A stretch of DNA of 18,470 nt from the NCBI GenBank assembly GCA_947254465.1, contig CAMYEU010000009.1, positions 1 through 18,470 on the forward strand. Direction: 5' to 3'. A model generated the notes under the pieces. That model was given only the letters and a program-made list of their open reading frames with translations. It searched no databases and was not told where the DNA came from. The stretch's first letter is position 1, and every line of letters starts with the position of its first letter. The translations under genes and the position numbers were made by a program. Of the stretch, positions 1 through 7,270 are shown piece by piece. The stretch comes from an uncultured Gemella sp. (GTDB lineage: Bacteria; Bacillota; Bacilli; Staphylococcales; Gemellaceae).

Positions 1-90
1 CGTTCAAAATATGAAAACAATAGCACTAAGAGAGGTATAATCATCTCTTAATACTACTGATGCTTTAGTCATAAGGCTTATTTTTTTTGA

Positions 91-136
91 AAAACGACCA
101 AAACATCAATATGTTCATTGATATTTTGGTCGTTTT
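91..136. terminator. Convergent hairpin at the left edge
   Basis: A 20-base stem (91-110 with 117-136) and a 6-base loop carry A-rich and T-rich stem ends, so it could terminate in either direction. The single mismatch becomes a U-G pair in minus-strand RNA. It lies beyond the TetR-operon terminator and would also stop a plus-strand gene coming from the left of the window. Confidence 0.5.
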
Positions 137-148
137 GTCAACAATCTG

Positions 149-182
149 AAAGAGGAACTTGGAAAATACCAAGCTCCTCTTT
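149..182 (-). terminator. Terminator of the TetR/ABC operon
   Basis: A 14-base stem (149-162 with 169-182) with a 6-base loop lies directly after the TetR stop codon. The one non-Watson-Crick position is a U-G pair only in minus-strand RNA, which supports a role for the minus-strand operon. The U-tract is short. Confidence 0.6.
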
Positions 183-187
183 ATTTG

Positions 188-826
188 TTACTTCGTTAAA
201 TTTTTATAAATTTGTTGTTTAATAAATTGTAAATCATGCTCCTCAGTAGGACAAGGAACGTCTTCAAAAAGAATAAATCTTTGAGCTGAGTAGGTCATGA
301 TAGGTCCAGCGAATGAACGAATGACTTCGGCTGGCGATAGTTTTCCGTTAATTTCAGGATTATTTTCTTTATGTTTTTGTAATATGCCTTTAAAATTTAT
401 TTCTGCAAAGACTGCTTTTAAAGAATTGATAAGTTGTGCTTTTAAATTCTCGTTTGTTAATATCTCTGAGAATACTATTTTTACAGTATCCTTATTCTCT
501 TTTAGGAAAACCATACGATCTTCAACAACGTAACTTATTAAATCTTCAAGTGAATTAGTATTTTGAATTCTTTTTAGAAAATTTAAAAACAATTTAGGAA
601 TAACAGGGACTATTATTGAATATAATAAATCTTCTTTAGTTTTAAAGTATTTGAATACAGTTGCTTGACTAACGCCTGCTTCTTTAGCGATTTGAAGCGT
701 AGATGTCCCATGATATCCTTGTTTTGCGAATAATTTAATTGCAGCTTCTATTGTTTTTTTCTTACCAGGTGGAAAGGTTTCGTTATGAGATATGCTAAAG
801 TAAGATTGTAAGATATTTTCAGTCAT
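188..826 (-). CDS. TetR/AcrR-family transcriptional repressor
   Basis: This 212-residue protein has a TetR-type helix-turn-helix at about residues 23-68 (AIKLFAKQGYHGTSTLQIA, then SQATVFKYFKTKEDLL), followed by a divergent helical ligand-binding half. The length is normal for the family. The ATG is supported by an AGGAGAC ribosome binding site 4-10 bases upstream. It is the last gene of a minus-strand operon, 19 bases after the ABC permease. It probably represses its own operon by binding the two 18-base palindromes at 2669-2686 and 2857-2874. The inducer is unknown; TetR regulators paired with ABC-2 exporters usually sense the exported compound or a membrane stress. Family assignment is secure, the target is inferred. 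Confidence 0.9.
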   Translation of the reverse strand: MTENILQSYFSISHNETFPPGKKKTIEAAIKLFAKQGYHGTSTLQIAKEAGVSQATVFKYFKTKEDLLYSIIVPVIPKLFLNFLKRIQNTNSLEDLISYVVEDRMVFLKENKDTVKIVFSEILTNENLKAQLINSLKAVFAEINFKGILQKHKENNPEINGKLSPAEVIRSFAGPIMTYSAQRFILFEDVPCPTEEHDLQFIKQQIYKNLTK

Positions 827-845
827 AAGAGTCTCCTATTGTTTT

Positions 846-1928
846 TTAAACTTTTCTATATCGTTTTAAGCCTAGAATATTAAGGATTATTAGAAGGATG
901 CAAAGTGCGAGTAGAACAATGATATCAGTTTTAATCGCAAGAAGATTTTTACCTTCTAAAATTATTTTGCTTAATCCGTTACTAGCATACGTAACAGGTA
1001 GGATTTTACTAATATAGACAGCGATTTTCCCCATACTCTCAACAGATACTATTCCTGAAAAGAACATTTGCGGAATGATTATTACTGGAACGAACTGCAT
1101 AATTTGGAATTCTGATTTTGCAATTGTAGAGATTAGTAAACCTAATGTTAAGGCAACCATTGCTAGCAATACATTAACTATTATAACATAAAACGGATTT
1201 CCAGCAATTTCAATATTTAATAAATATATAGATGATAAAGTGACGATAATAGTTTGAATTACAGCTAATGAGCTATAAGATAGCACATATCCTAGGACGA
1301 CTTCGCTTCTTTTTACTGGAGTAGCTAAAAGTCTATCTAGAGTTCCACTAGTACGTTCTTTTAATAGAGCCATACCAGATATTAGAAACACGAAGAAAAA
1401 TAGGATATAGCCGATTAAAGTAGGTGCAACTTTATTGAAAAATGTTGAATCTGCATTACCGTAGTTATAATATTCTTTAACTTCAGGTTCTTGTTTGCTT
1501 TCACTTAATTTAGGATTTGCTTTTTTTACAATTTCTACCAAGTTTTTTGCTTCTGATGCTTTTATAGAGCTTTTTAAAACTTGTTGAGCTTGCATAGTTT
1601 TAGTAGAATCTATGTTAGCGTGAGTTACTGTATAAGTATTGTTATCGTAAGAAATTACAGTATCAATCTCATTGTTTTTTAATTTTTCTTCAGCAGCTTC
1701 TTTTGATTGATATTCTTCTAGATGAACGCTATCGATATCTTTCATTACAGATACGACACTTTGAGGAGTGTTTACAGAAGCGACAGTAATTTCAGAATTT
1801 GTATTTGCTGAAAAGACTATGCTGATTAGCCACATTATAAAAATTGGAGCAACGAACATCATTGCTAGAGTTCGTTTGTCTCTAAAAAATTCTTTAAAAA
1901 CTCTTTTTGAAATAGTTAAAATTCTCAT
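846..1928 (-). CDS. ABC-2 type exporter permease
   Basis: This 360-residue integral membrane protein has the ABC-2 layout. One N-terminal helix (about residues 18-40) is followed by an extracytoplasmic domain of about 130 residues (about 42-170). A C-terminal block of about five helices ends in RYRKV. The conserved 'LLKERTSGTLDRLLATPVKRSEVVLGY' region lies before the middle helices; ERTSGTLDRLLATPV is typical of this family. Start ATG with GGAGG eight bases upstream. It begins one base before the stop of the ATPase gene, so the two are translationally coupled. It should form the membrane half of an exporter of drugs, lipids or peptides; the substrate cannot be read from the sequence. Confidence 0.88.
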   Translation of the reverse strand: MRILTISKRVFKEFFRDKRTLAMMFVAPIFIMWLISIVFSANTNSEITVASVNTPQSVVSVMKDIDSVHLEEYQSKEAAEEKLKNNEIDTVISYDNNTYTVTHANIDSTKTMQAQQVLKSSIKASEAKNLVEIVKKANPKLSESKQEPEVKEYYNYGNADSTFFNKVAPTLIGYILFFFVFLISGMALLKERTSGTLDRLLATPVKRSEVVLGYVLSYSSLAVIQTIIVTLSSIYLLNIEIAGNPFYVIIVNVLLAMVALTLGLLISTIAKSEFQIMQFVPVIIIPQMFFSGIVSVESMGKIAVYISKILPVTYASNGLSKIILEGKNLLAIKTDIIVLLALCILLIILNILGLKRYRKV

Positions 1929-1929
1929 T

Positions 1930-2646
1930 TTATTTTTCCTCCACTTTTAAGAATACTTCTTCGATAGTAATAACATTATTTTTTTCTTTTAGATTTTTTG
2001 GTGTGTCAAAATCTATAATGTCTCCACGAAGAAGAAGTCCAACTTTGTCTGTAAGTTCTGCCTCATCCATTACGTGAGTCGTTACTAGTATGCCAACACC
2101 GTTATCCCTTTGTTTGAATAATTCTTTCCAAATGTTACGGCGAAGGCTAGGATCTATGCCGACAGTAGGTTCATCGAGTATAAGTAACTCGGGGCTACCG
2201 ATTAATGCAATAGCGAGTGAAAGTCTGCGTTTCATCCCACCTGAATAATTCGATACTAATTTTTTCAAGTGGTCGGTTAGGTCGACTATTTTTGCCACAT
2301 AAGCTATCTCTTCTTTTAGTTGTTTTGAAGGAATGCCTTTCATTTTGCCGAAGAATTCTAAATTTTCATAGCCGGTAAGCATTTCATAAAGGGCATCGCT
2401 TTGTGCCATATATCCAATATTAGAAAGAATTTCTCTTTTTGGCATTTTGTTATCTAGAACAAGGGCTTCACCTTTATCCGCTTTTTCCATACCGAGCATC
2501 GTTTTTATTAATGTTGATTTTCCGGCTCCTGAAGGACCAATAAGACCGACAATTTCACCTTTTTCTAGGTTGAAATTGATATTGTCAAGAACTGTTTGAT
2601 CGCCGAAGCTTTTTGATAATGAAGTAATTTGTATTAATTTTTTCAT
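1930..2646 (-). CDS. ABC transporter ATP-binding protein
   Basis: This 238-residue nucleotide-binding domain carries Walker A GPSGAGKST (residues 37-45), the signature YSGGMKRR (134-141), Walker B LLILDEP (154-160) and switch histidine H191. It energises the ABC-2 permease encoded directly downstream. The reading frame stays open to a GTG at 2685, but that codon lies inside the operator palindrome and lacks a ribosome binding site. The ATG at 2646 follows AAAGGTGAT and begins the canonical MKKLIQI...LSKSFG N-terminus. Expression is probably under TetR control. The subfamily resembles DrrA/CcmA-type exporters. Confidence 0.9.
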   Translation of the reverse strand: MKKLIQITSLSKSFGDQTVLDNINFNLEKGEIVGLIGPSGAGKSTLIKTMLGMEKADKGEALVLDNKMPKREILSNIGYMAQSDALYEMLTGYENLEFFGKMKGIPSKQLKEEIAYVAKIVDLTDHLKKLVSNYSGGMKRRLSLAIALIGSPELLILDEPTVGIDPSLRRNIWKELFKQRDNGVGILVTTHVMDEAELTDKVGLLLRGDIIDFDTPKNLKEKNNVITIEEVFLKVEEK

Positions 2647-2668
2647 AAGAATCACCTTTCTTTTTAGA

Positions 2669-2686
2669 AGTGAGTGAACACTCACT
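2669..2686. promoter_or_regulatory. TetR operator O1, perfect palindrome
   Basis: AGTGAGTG-AA-CACTCACT has perfect 8-base arms. It sits in the leader, about 22 bases upstream of the ATPase start codon. The half-site AGTGAGT is shared with O2 at 2857-2874. Binding by the TetR protein of this operon is inferred from the repeated palindrome and proximity. Confidence 0.7.
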
Positions 2687-2712
2687 CTATAAATAAAAAA
2701 ATATAGCTGAGA

Positions 2713-2799
2713 TTATTTGAGAGATATTAGTTCACCTAATATTTTTAGAACTGCGATTAATAAGGCATCGTTCACGATAGGTGCTAAGAGATATCCCAT
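2713..2799 (-). CDS. Possible 28-residue hydrophobic leader peptide
   Basis: An ATG-started frame in the operon leader encodes MGYLLAPIVNDALLIAVLKI followed by LGELISLK. It could be a single membrane helix with a 'LLAP' start loosely reminiscent of small membrane toxins or leader peptides. It lies between the promoter (2852-2880) and O1, so it would be transcribed with the ABC operon. Against it: no Shine-Dalgarno at proper spacing (AGAGG is 18 bases away) and short frames of this size arise by chance in AT-rich DNA. Function unknown. Confidence 0.25.
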   Translation of the reverse strand: MGYLLAPIVNDALLIAVLKILGELISLK

Positions 2800-2822
2800 T
2801 AGAAATAAGATTTCAAACCTCT

Positions 2823-2840
2823 AGTGAGTAGTTGCTTACC
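2823..2840. promoter_or_regulatory. Degenerate third TetR half-site
   Basis: The left half AGTGAGTA matches O2 exactly, while the right half TGCTTACC keeps only part of the palindrome. It lies 34 bases from O2, downstream of the predicted transcription start on the minus strand. It could be an auxiliary or decayed operator. Confidence 0.35.
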
Positions 2841-2851
2841 TTATGTTTAAT

Positions 2852-2880
2852 ATTATAGTGAGTAATTACTCACTTGTCAA
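2852..2880 (-). promoter_or_regulatory. Promoter of the ABC-TetR operon with operator O2 as its spacer
   Basis: Read on the minus strand, TTGACA (2880-2875) and TATAAT (2857-2852) are both perfect consensus and are separated by 17 bases. That spacer is almost exactly the perfect 18-base palindrome AGTGAGTAATTACTCACT (2857-2874). A repressor bound here would sit between the -35 and -10 boxes and block sigma-A holoenzyme. The 5' leader is about 200 bases. Confidence 0.8.
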
Positions 2881-2943
2881 GAAGAAAATTTAGAAAGTTA
2901 TGATAAGGGGATGAAAATAAGTATTCCTCTGTTATTGTGATTT

Positions 2944-2972
2944 TTGAGATATTTATTACAAAATCTTATAAT
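2944..2972 (+). promoter_or_regulatory. Promoter P1 of the PspC-domain gene
   Basis: TTGAGA (2944-2949), a 17-base spacer and TATAAT (2967-2972) form a near-consensus sigma-A promoter. A second candidate, an extended -10 TG-A-TATAAT at 3019-3027, lies nearer the gene and may give a shorter leader. Confidence 0.6.
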
Positions 2973-3081
2973 ATAAACTTCATTTAAGGTCTAGTAAGTA
3001 CAATATATACAAAATATGTGATATAATATTTATAAAGTCAGAATAATAAAATATCAAAAATAAAGTCAGGAGGAATTTATT

Positions 3082-3372
3082 ATGATAGATGGATTAAATA
3101 AATTATGGAATAAATTTCTTAATTTTTTAGAAGATAAAAAGATGTATAAATCATATGAAGGAGCTGTAATTTCTGGAGTATGTAGTGGTTTAAGTGAAAG
3201 ATTTGGAATAAGTGCTAGTTTCTTACGAGTACTATTCTTATTAGCGAGTATTTTCTCATTCGGTAGTCCGATATTGATATATATACTGTTATCGATAATA
3301 ATGCCGGTAAAACCGATGAAAGAAAACTACAGAAAATCAAGCTATATCGATGGACGTGCTTGGGAAAAATAA
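3082..3372 (+). CDS. PspC-domain membrane protein
   Basis: This 96-residue protein has a PspC domain at about residues 21-78: KMYKSYEGAVISGVCSGLSE, a helix, then the hydrophobic segment with SPILIYILLSIIMPVKP. PspC proteins are small membrane proteins linked to phage-shock or envelope-stress responses; in Firmicutes their partners vary. A charged amphipathic N-terminus of about 20 residues precedes the domain. AGGAGG lies 8 bases before the ATG. It stands alone with its own promoters and terminator, so no partner gene is indicated here. Confidence 0.85.
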   Translation: MIDGLNKLWNKFLNFLEDKKMYKSYEGAVISGVCSGLSERFGISASFLRVLFLLASIFSFGSPILIYILLSIIMPVKPMKENYRKSSYIDGRAWEK

Positions 3373-3380
3373 AATAAATA

Positions 3381-3419
3381 AAAAGTTCTAATTGATCATG
3401 TGTCAATTAGAACTTTTTT
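3381..3419. terminator. Bidirectional terminator between pspC-like gene and nanE
   Basis: A perfect 15-base stem (3381-3395 with 3403-3417) has a 7-base loop, six T after it on the plus strand and an A-rich run before it. It lies between convergent stop codons and should serve both genes. Confidence 0.9.
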
Positions 3420-3420
3420 C

Positions 3421-4119
3421 TTATTTCACTGCATTGATAAATCTAGCTGCAATTTCTTTTGGACGAGTGATAGCTCCACCAACTACTACGCTGAATGCAC
3501 CTGCCTCATAAGCTGCTTTTGCTTGATCAGGATAGTGGATACGACCTTCTGCGATTATAGGTACAGAAATAGTTTCAGATAATTTTTTGATAAGACCTAA
3601 ATCTACTTCGTTTGGTCTATCTTTTGTATTTTCTGTATAACCACTTAATGTAGTTCCGACAAAATCAAGACCGATATTAGCAGCATTTACACCTTCTTCG
3701 AATGTAGCAATGTCTGCCATTAAAAGAATGTCAGGGTACTTGGCTTTGATTTCTGCGATAAAATCATTGATTGTTGTACCATCAAAACGAGGGCGTAGAG
3801 TACAGTCTAAGGCGATTATTTCACAACCTGTTTCTACAAGAGCATCTACTTCTTTCATAGTTGCTGTGATGAATTGTGACATCCCTTCATAACTTTGTTT
3901 AATAATTCCGATAACAGGTAGGTCAACTGTTTCTTTGATTTGAATTATATCAGTAACTCCTTGTGCACGAATACCAACAGCTCCAGCTTCTTTAGCAGCT
4001 AGTGCCATAAGTTTCATAATTCCACCTTCTTCGACATATAGTGGTTCTCCAGGTAAAGCTTGGCAAGAAACGATAATTCCGCCTTTGATTTGGTTTAATA
4101 TTTTTTCTTTTTTGTTCAT
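3421..4119 (-). CDS. nanE: N-acetylmannosamine-6-phosphate 2-epimerase
   Basis: NanE converts ManNAc-6-phosphate to GlcNAc-6-phosphate in the cytoplasm, joining sialic acid breakdown to amino-sugar metabolism. The 232-residue TIM barrel shows the family motifs GGIIVSCQALPGEPL (13-27), GIIKQSY with the probable catalytic lysine K74, IALDCT (102-107), MADI (134-137), GTTLSGYT (155-162), IAEGRI with probable catalytic acid E191, and VVVGGAITRP (211-220). An in-frame TTG lies 12 bases upstream, but GGAG six bases before the ATG at 4119 favours the ATG. It follows the GntR gene by 20 bases, in one operon. Confidence 0.95.
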   Translation of the reverse strand: MNKKEKILNQIKGGIIVSCQALPGEPLYVEEGGIMKLMALAAKEAGAVGIRAQGVTDIIQIKETVDLPVIGIIKQSYEGMSQFITATMKEVDALVETGCEIIALDCTLRPRFDGTTINDFIAEIKAKYPDILLMADIATFEEGVNAANIGLDFVGTTLSGYTENTKDRPNEVDLGLIKKLSETISVPIIAEGRIHYPDQAKAAYEAGAFSVVVGGAITRPKEIAARFINAVK

Positions 4120-4139
4120 AGTTAGCTCCAATCCGATGC

Positions 4140-4844
4140 TTAATCTTTAATTGTTAAGCTGTAGTATTTGTAATTTATAAAGATTTTTACGTATTCAAAA
4201 ATTTTACCGTCTGCAAAGTAGGTGTACCTATCAAATTCGAAGCATGGTTCACCGTCTTTAGCGATAAAATTGGCAATTTCTTCAGGAGTATCAACTATAA
4301 CTTGCATAGTTTTTTTAGACTTTTCTTGGTGAATATCTATGCGATATTTCTTTCTAATCATAGTAGCTAGTTCTTTAAAACTATCGATATCATCAATATT
4401 AACATCAGGTAAATATTTTATTGGAATATAGTTAGTTTGGTGAGCCCACGCAATATTACCGATATATTTTATACGAGCTACTTTTAGAAGTTTTTGATTT
4501 TTTAATTTTAATTTTGAGCAAAGCTCTTTATCTTGAATAATCTCAGCTTCAATAACTTCAGAATGCTCAGATACTGATTCTTTAAAATTTTTATGAAAGT
4601 TATTATTTTCTGTAACAAAAACTTTTTTATTAACTAATGTTTTGTTGACAAAACTTCCTTTACCTTGAATTCTAAAAATGTAGCCAGCAGATTCTAGTTC
4701 GTTCAGTACACGCACGGCAGTAGTACTACTAACATTATATATTTCTTTTATCTCTTTTTCTGTATAGAGTTGTTCACCTTCTTTAAAAATACCGGTTTGG
4801 ATTTTTAAAATGATGTCATTTATAATCTTTTCGTATTTTTTCAA
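4140..4844 (-). CDS. GntR/UTRA regulator of sialic acid genes (NanR-like)
   Basis: This 234-residue HutC/UTRA-type GntR regulator has a winged helix-turn-helix at about residues 1-66 (LYTEKEIKEIYNVSSTTAVR, then GYIFRIQGKGSFV) and a UTRA effector domain from about 80 to the end. The start is TTG, chosen because a full AAGGAGGG lies six bases before it and MKKYEKIINDIILKIQTG is a standard N-terminus for the family. It is co-transcribed with nanE. An AT-rich site at 4875-4894 by its own promoter is almost identical to one at the nanA promoter, so it probably controls both and itself. The effector may be a sialic-acid-derived amino-sugar phosphate; that is inference. Pneumococcal NanR, by contrast, is of the RpiR family. 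Confidence 0.85.
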   Translation of the reverse strand: MKKYEKIINDIILKIQTGIFKEGEQLYTEKEIKEIYNVSSTTAVRVLNELESAGYIFRIQGKGSFVNKTLVNKKVFVTENNNFHKNFKESVSEHSEVIEAEIIQDKELCSKLKLKNQKLLKVARIKYIGNIAWAHQTNYIPIKYLPDVNIDDIDSFKELATMIRKKYRIDIHQEKSKKTMQVIVDTPEEIANFIAKDGEPCFEFDRYTYFADGKIFEYVKIFINYKYYSLTIKD

Positions 4845-4874
4845 GTTGATCCCTCCTTGATTTAATATATATTT

Positions 4875-4894
4875 ATCAAAATTTAATGTGTTAA
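4875..4894. promoter_or_regulatory. NanR-type operator at the nanR promoter (site C)
   Basis: The stretch 4875-4894, core TATCAAAATTTAATGTG, matches the nanA site at 7474-7490 (TATTAAAATTTAATGTG) at 16 of 17 bases and continues with GTTAA in both. It lies around the predicted transcription start of nanR-nanE, which suits autorepression. Confidence 0.6.
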
Positions 4895-4903
4895 CTTAAA
4901 TTT

Positions 4904-4932
4904 ATATTATCACTTATAGAGAATTTTGTAAA
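4904..4932 (-). promoter_or_regulatory. Promoter of nanR-nanE
   Basis: On the minus strand TTTACA (4932-4927), a 17-base spacer and TAATAT (4909-4904) precede the operator and the AAGGAGGG of the GntR gene. A candidate CcpA site (12 of 14 to TGWAARCGYTWNCW) is at 4961-4974, about 30 bases upstream of the -35. Confidence 0.5.
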
Positions 4933-5029
4933 GAAAAAAATAAAAAAACATTAGAAGAAATTTAAACGGTTGCAAAAAGTATAAATTAATGTAGAACAGG
5001 GCTTTGAAGTTCTGTTGGAAAATGGAAAT

Positions 5030-5056
5030 CCCTCCTTACTATTTAAGTAAAGAGGG
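5030..5056 (-). terminator. Terminator after nanK
   Basis: An 11-base stem (5030-5040 with 5046-5056) and a 5-base loop lie just past the nanK stop. One position is a U-G pair in minus-strand RNA and would be a mismatch in plus-strand RNA. The U-tract is interrupted (ATTTCCATTTT). Confidence 0.6.
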
Positions 5057-5072
5057 AATAAAGTTTAATGTT

Positions 5073-5936
5073 TTATTTTTCTACAAATGGGCTGATAGCT
5101 CCGTATAGAGCTGCGTCATTTCCTAATTCAGCTGCTAGGAATTTAGTTTGGTTGTTTTCAATTGGGTGTAGTTCACGTACTTTAGCTTCAAGTTTATTTA
5201 ATAAGTAATCTCCTTGAGCAGAAACAGCACCACCGATTACAATGTACTTAGGATCTAGGATACATAGTAAGTTAACAATACCACGAGCAAGTTCGAATAA
5301 CCATTCGTCTAGAACTTTTAGTGCACTTGTATCTTCGCGTTTACAAAGGTCGAAGAATTCGATAACGCTAAGTCCTTCGTACATTTCGGCTTTGATTTTT
5401 CTATCTAAAGCGATAGTAGAAGCACGTTGTTCGTAAGTAGTTTTAGTGTCGAAATCGTAAAGAGATTGTCCGATTTCACCTACACCGAAGTTAGATCCGA
5501 AAGGAAGACTAGTAAGGTAGTAAGCTCCACCGATTCCAGTTCCTAAAGCCATACAGAATACTTCATCTAAACCTTTTGCTCCACCAAGCCATTGTTCACC
5601 AAGTAAGGCACAGTTAACATCGTTATCTGCGTATACTGGGATACCTAGTCTATCTCCAAAATCACGTTTGAAGTTAGTTCCAAGATAGTTCTTAATAGTT
5701 GGAGCTGAACGGATAACTTCCATGTTAACATTGTCGATAACACCAGCCGCAGAGATACCAGCTGCAGAGAAGTTATAGCTTTCACGGATTTTGCTTGCGA
5801 TTCTGAACATTTCATCAGTAATTTTTACAGTTACATTGTCAGGTGTTTTACAAGTTTCGTAATGTACGATTTTGTGATTCTCATCGAATACAGCAAATTT
5901 AATGCTTGTTCCACCAATATCAATACCTAATAACAT
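5073..5936 (-). CDS. nanK: ROK-family kinase, probable N-acetylmannosamine kinase
   Basis: This 287-residue protein should phosphorylate ManNAc to ManNAc-6-phosphate between NanA and NanE. It shows the ROK/ASKHA phosphate loop GIDIGGTSIKFAVFD (4-18), DNDVNCALLGE with probable catalytic base D106 (104-114), LGTGIGG (131-137) and a C-terminal IVIGGAVS adenosine motif. The Cys-rich zinc motif of many ROK proteins is absent, and the usual His of GEIGH is Gln (GEIGQ, 153-157), so this is a zinc-free type. Neighbouring nanE and nanA support ManNAc as substrate, but glucose or fructose kinase activity is possible. The ribosome binding site is weak (GTAGGT). It has its own promoter, separate from nanR-nanE. 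Confidence 0.85.
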   Translation of the reverse strand: MLLGIDIGGTSIKFAVFDENHKIVHYETCKTPDNVTVKITDEMFRIASKIRESYNFSAAGISAAGVIDNVNMEVIRSAPTIKNYLGTNFKRDFGDRLGIPVYADNDVNCALLGEQWLGGAKGLDEVFCMALGTGIGGAYYLTSLPFGSNFGVGEIGQSLYDFDTKTTYEQRASTIALDRKIKAEMYEGLSVIEFFDLCKREDTSALKVLDEWLFELARGIVNLLCILDPKYIVIGGAVSAQGDYLLNKLEAKVRELHPIENNQTKFLAAELGNDAALYGAISPFVEK

Positions 5937-6008
5937 AATATACCTACTTTCTAAATAAAGATATTTTTATCTTTAATGTTGTTGATTTTAAAATTTTTAT
6001 ACAACGAT

Positions 6009-6037
6009 ATATTACCATAAAATTGGTGTTTTGAAAA
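6009..6037 (-). promoter_or_regulatory. Candidate nanK promoter with overlapping CcpA-like site
   Basis: On the minus strand TTTTCA (6037-6032), 17 bases, TAATAT (6014-6009). A cre-like sequence TGAAAACTGTTTCT (12 of 14) at 6032-6045 overlaps the -35 box. A TTTAATGT core like the NanR sites occurs at 5972-5979, downstream of the predicted start. Confidence 0.35.
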
Positions 6038-6092
6038 CTGTTTCTTGCAAAATAATAAAAGGTATATGCTGTATAAAGAAGAGTAATTAGTG

Positions 6093-6098
6093 TATAAT
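6093..6098 (+). promoter_or_regulatory. -10 box of manA
   Basis: A perfect TATAAT lies about 35 bases before the manA ATG. The -35 region is poor (TGTATA at 17-base spacing), so strength is uncertain. Confidence 0.45.
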
Positions 6099-6132
6099 GA
6101 ATTTGAAATTAGAATAGTTTAAGGAGAATAAA

Positions 6133-7080
6133 ATGGATAAGATAGTTTTTTTAGAGCCTGTATTTTGTGAAAGAATATGGGGTGGTCGTAATTTAGAGAA
6201 GTTTGATTTTTCTATTCCACAAGGAAATATTGGAGAAGCATGGGTGATTGCTGCTCATGATAATGGTAGTTCAAAAATAATAAACGGTGAGTTAGCAGGG
6301 TTAACATTAAAAGAAGCGTATGAGAAACAACCTAGTTTATTCACTGAGAAAGTATATGATAAGTTTCCTTTACTAATTAAGATTTTAGATGCTAGCGATA
6401 ATCTATCAGTTCAAGTACACCCTGAAGATGATTATGCACGAGTAAATGAGAATGGTGAACTAGGTAAAACTGAATGTTGGTATGTATTGGATGCTAAAGA
6501 AGGTGCTAAGTTAGTATATGGACATACTGCTAGAACAAAAGAGGAGTTCAATGATAAAATAGATCGTGCACAATGGCAAGAGTTGTTCATAGAAGAAGAA
6601 GTTAAGGTGGGAGATTTTTTCTATATTCCAGCAGGGACACTTCATGCGATAGGAGAAGGAATATTAATATATGAAGTACAGCAAAATTCTGATACGACAT
6701 ATCGAGTATATGATTATGATCGTGTCGATAAAGATGGCAATAAACGTGAACTTCATATAGAAAAAACAAAAGATGTAAGTAAAGTTCCGTTTGAAAAAGT
6801 TACCACAAGCCCTAAAGAAGAAAAATTAGAAGGTGCTACAGTAACATACTTAGCAGATGAGAAGTACTTCTCTGTGTTTAAGGTCGAAGTGGAAGGACAA
6901 GTTTCTCTAGAAAAAACTAAAACAGGAAATCTATTTACCGTCCTTAATGGTAGCGGAAGTATAGAAGTAGATGGCAACAGCTATGATGTGAAAAAAGGCG
7001 ATAGTTTTATTTTAACAACGGATTGTAGTAAATATATGTTAAAAGGAGATATGTTCTTAATCGGGAGTTATGATAGATAA
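6133..7080 (+). CDS. manA: Mannose-6-phosphate isomerase, class I
   Basis: This enzyme interconverts mannose-6-phosphate and fructose-6-phosphate. The 315-residue length fits the short Firmicutes type. Zinc ligands are visible: QVHPED gives Q94 and H96, GKTECWY gives E114, and GTLHAIG gives H171. The active-site arginine is in TYRVYDYDR (about R191). The N-terminal signature ERIWGG (13-18) is intact, and a second cupin fold follows from about 235. AAGGAG lies upstream of the ATG. It is divergent from nanK and interrupts the sialic acid genes; the link is probably joint use of sugars released from host glycans. Confidence 0.95.
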   Translation: MDKIVFLEPVFCERIWGGRNLEKFDFSIPQGNIGEAWVIAAHDNGSSKIINGELAGLTLKEAYEKQPSLFTEKVYDKFPLLIKILDASDNLSVQVHPEDDYARVNENGELGKTECWYVLDAKEGAKLVYGHTARTKEEFNDKIDRAQWQELFIEEEVKVGDFFYIPAGTLHAIGEGILIYEVQQNSDTTYRVYDYDRVDKDGNKRELHIEKTKDVSKVPFEKVTTSPKEEKLEGATVTYLADEKYFSVFKVEVEGQVSLEKTKTGNLFTVLNGSGSIEVDGNSYDVKKGDSFILTTDCSKYMLKGDMFLIGSYDR

Positions 7081-7207
7081 AATTAAAATGAGACTATCCA
7101 GGTAAGAGAGATAGTTTTAAAATTAAAATATAATATATATATCTATTAACTAATGAATATCTATTTGAAGTAAATAAAAAACTCGTAGATGTTTTATTAG
7201 GAGCTAG

Positions 7208-7265
7208 AAGCGACTTTATTAAATCAAATTTTAAGAAATAATGATTAATAAGTCGCTTTTTATTT
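7208..7265 (+). terminator. Terminator-like hairpin downstream of manA
   Basis: Arms 7208-7222 and 7244-7257 pair with one bulge around a 21-base loop and are followed by TTTTTATTTTT. A weaker 6-base stem (7093-7098 with 7110-7115) lies just after the manA stop. The larger one probably insulates the nanA control region from manA transcription. Confidence 0.5.
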
Positions 7266-7270
7266 TTAAA

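Noticed and set aside
1..51. Possible 3' end of a plus-strand gene at the left edge (frames ending at 40 or at 51)
   Set aside because: Two frames are both open for only 13-16 codons and neither gives a recognisable tail; the downstream hairpin at 91-136 hints at a gene but cannot pick the frame.
2647..2685. Upstream GTG start extending the ABC ATPase by 13 residues
   Set aside because: The GTG lies inside the operator palindrome, has no ribosome binding site, and the ATG at 2646 has a good one and gives the normal N-terminus.
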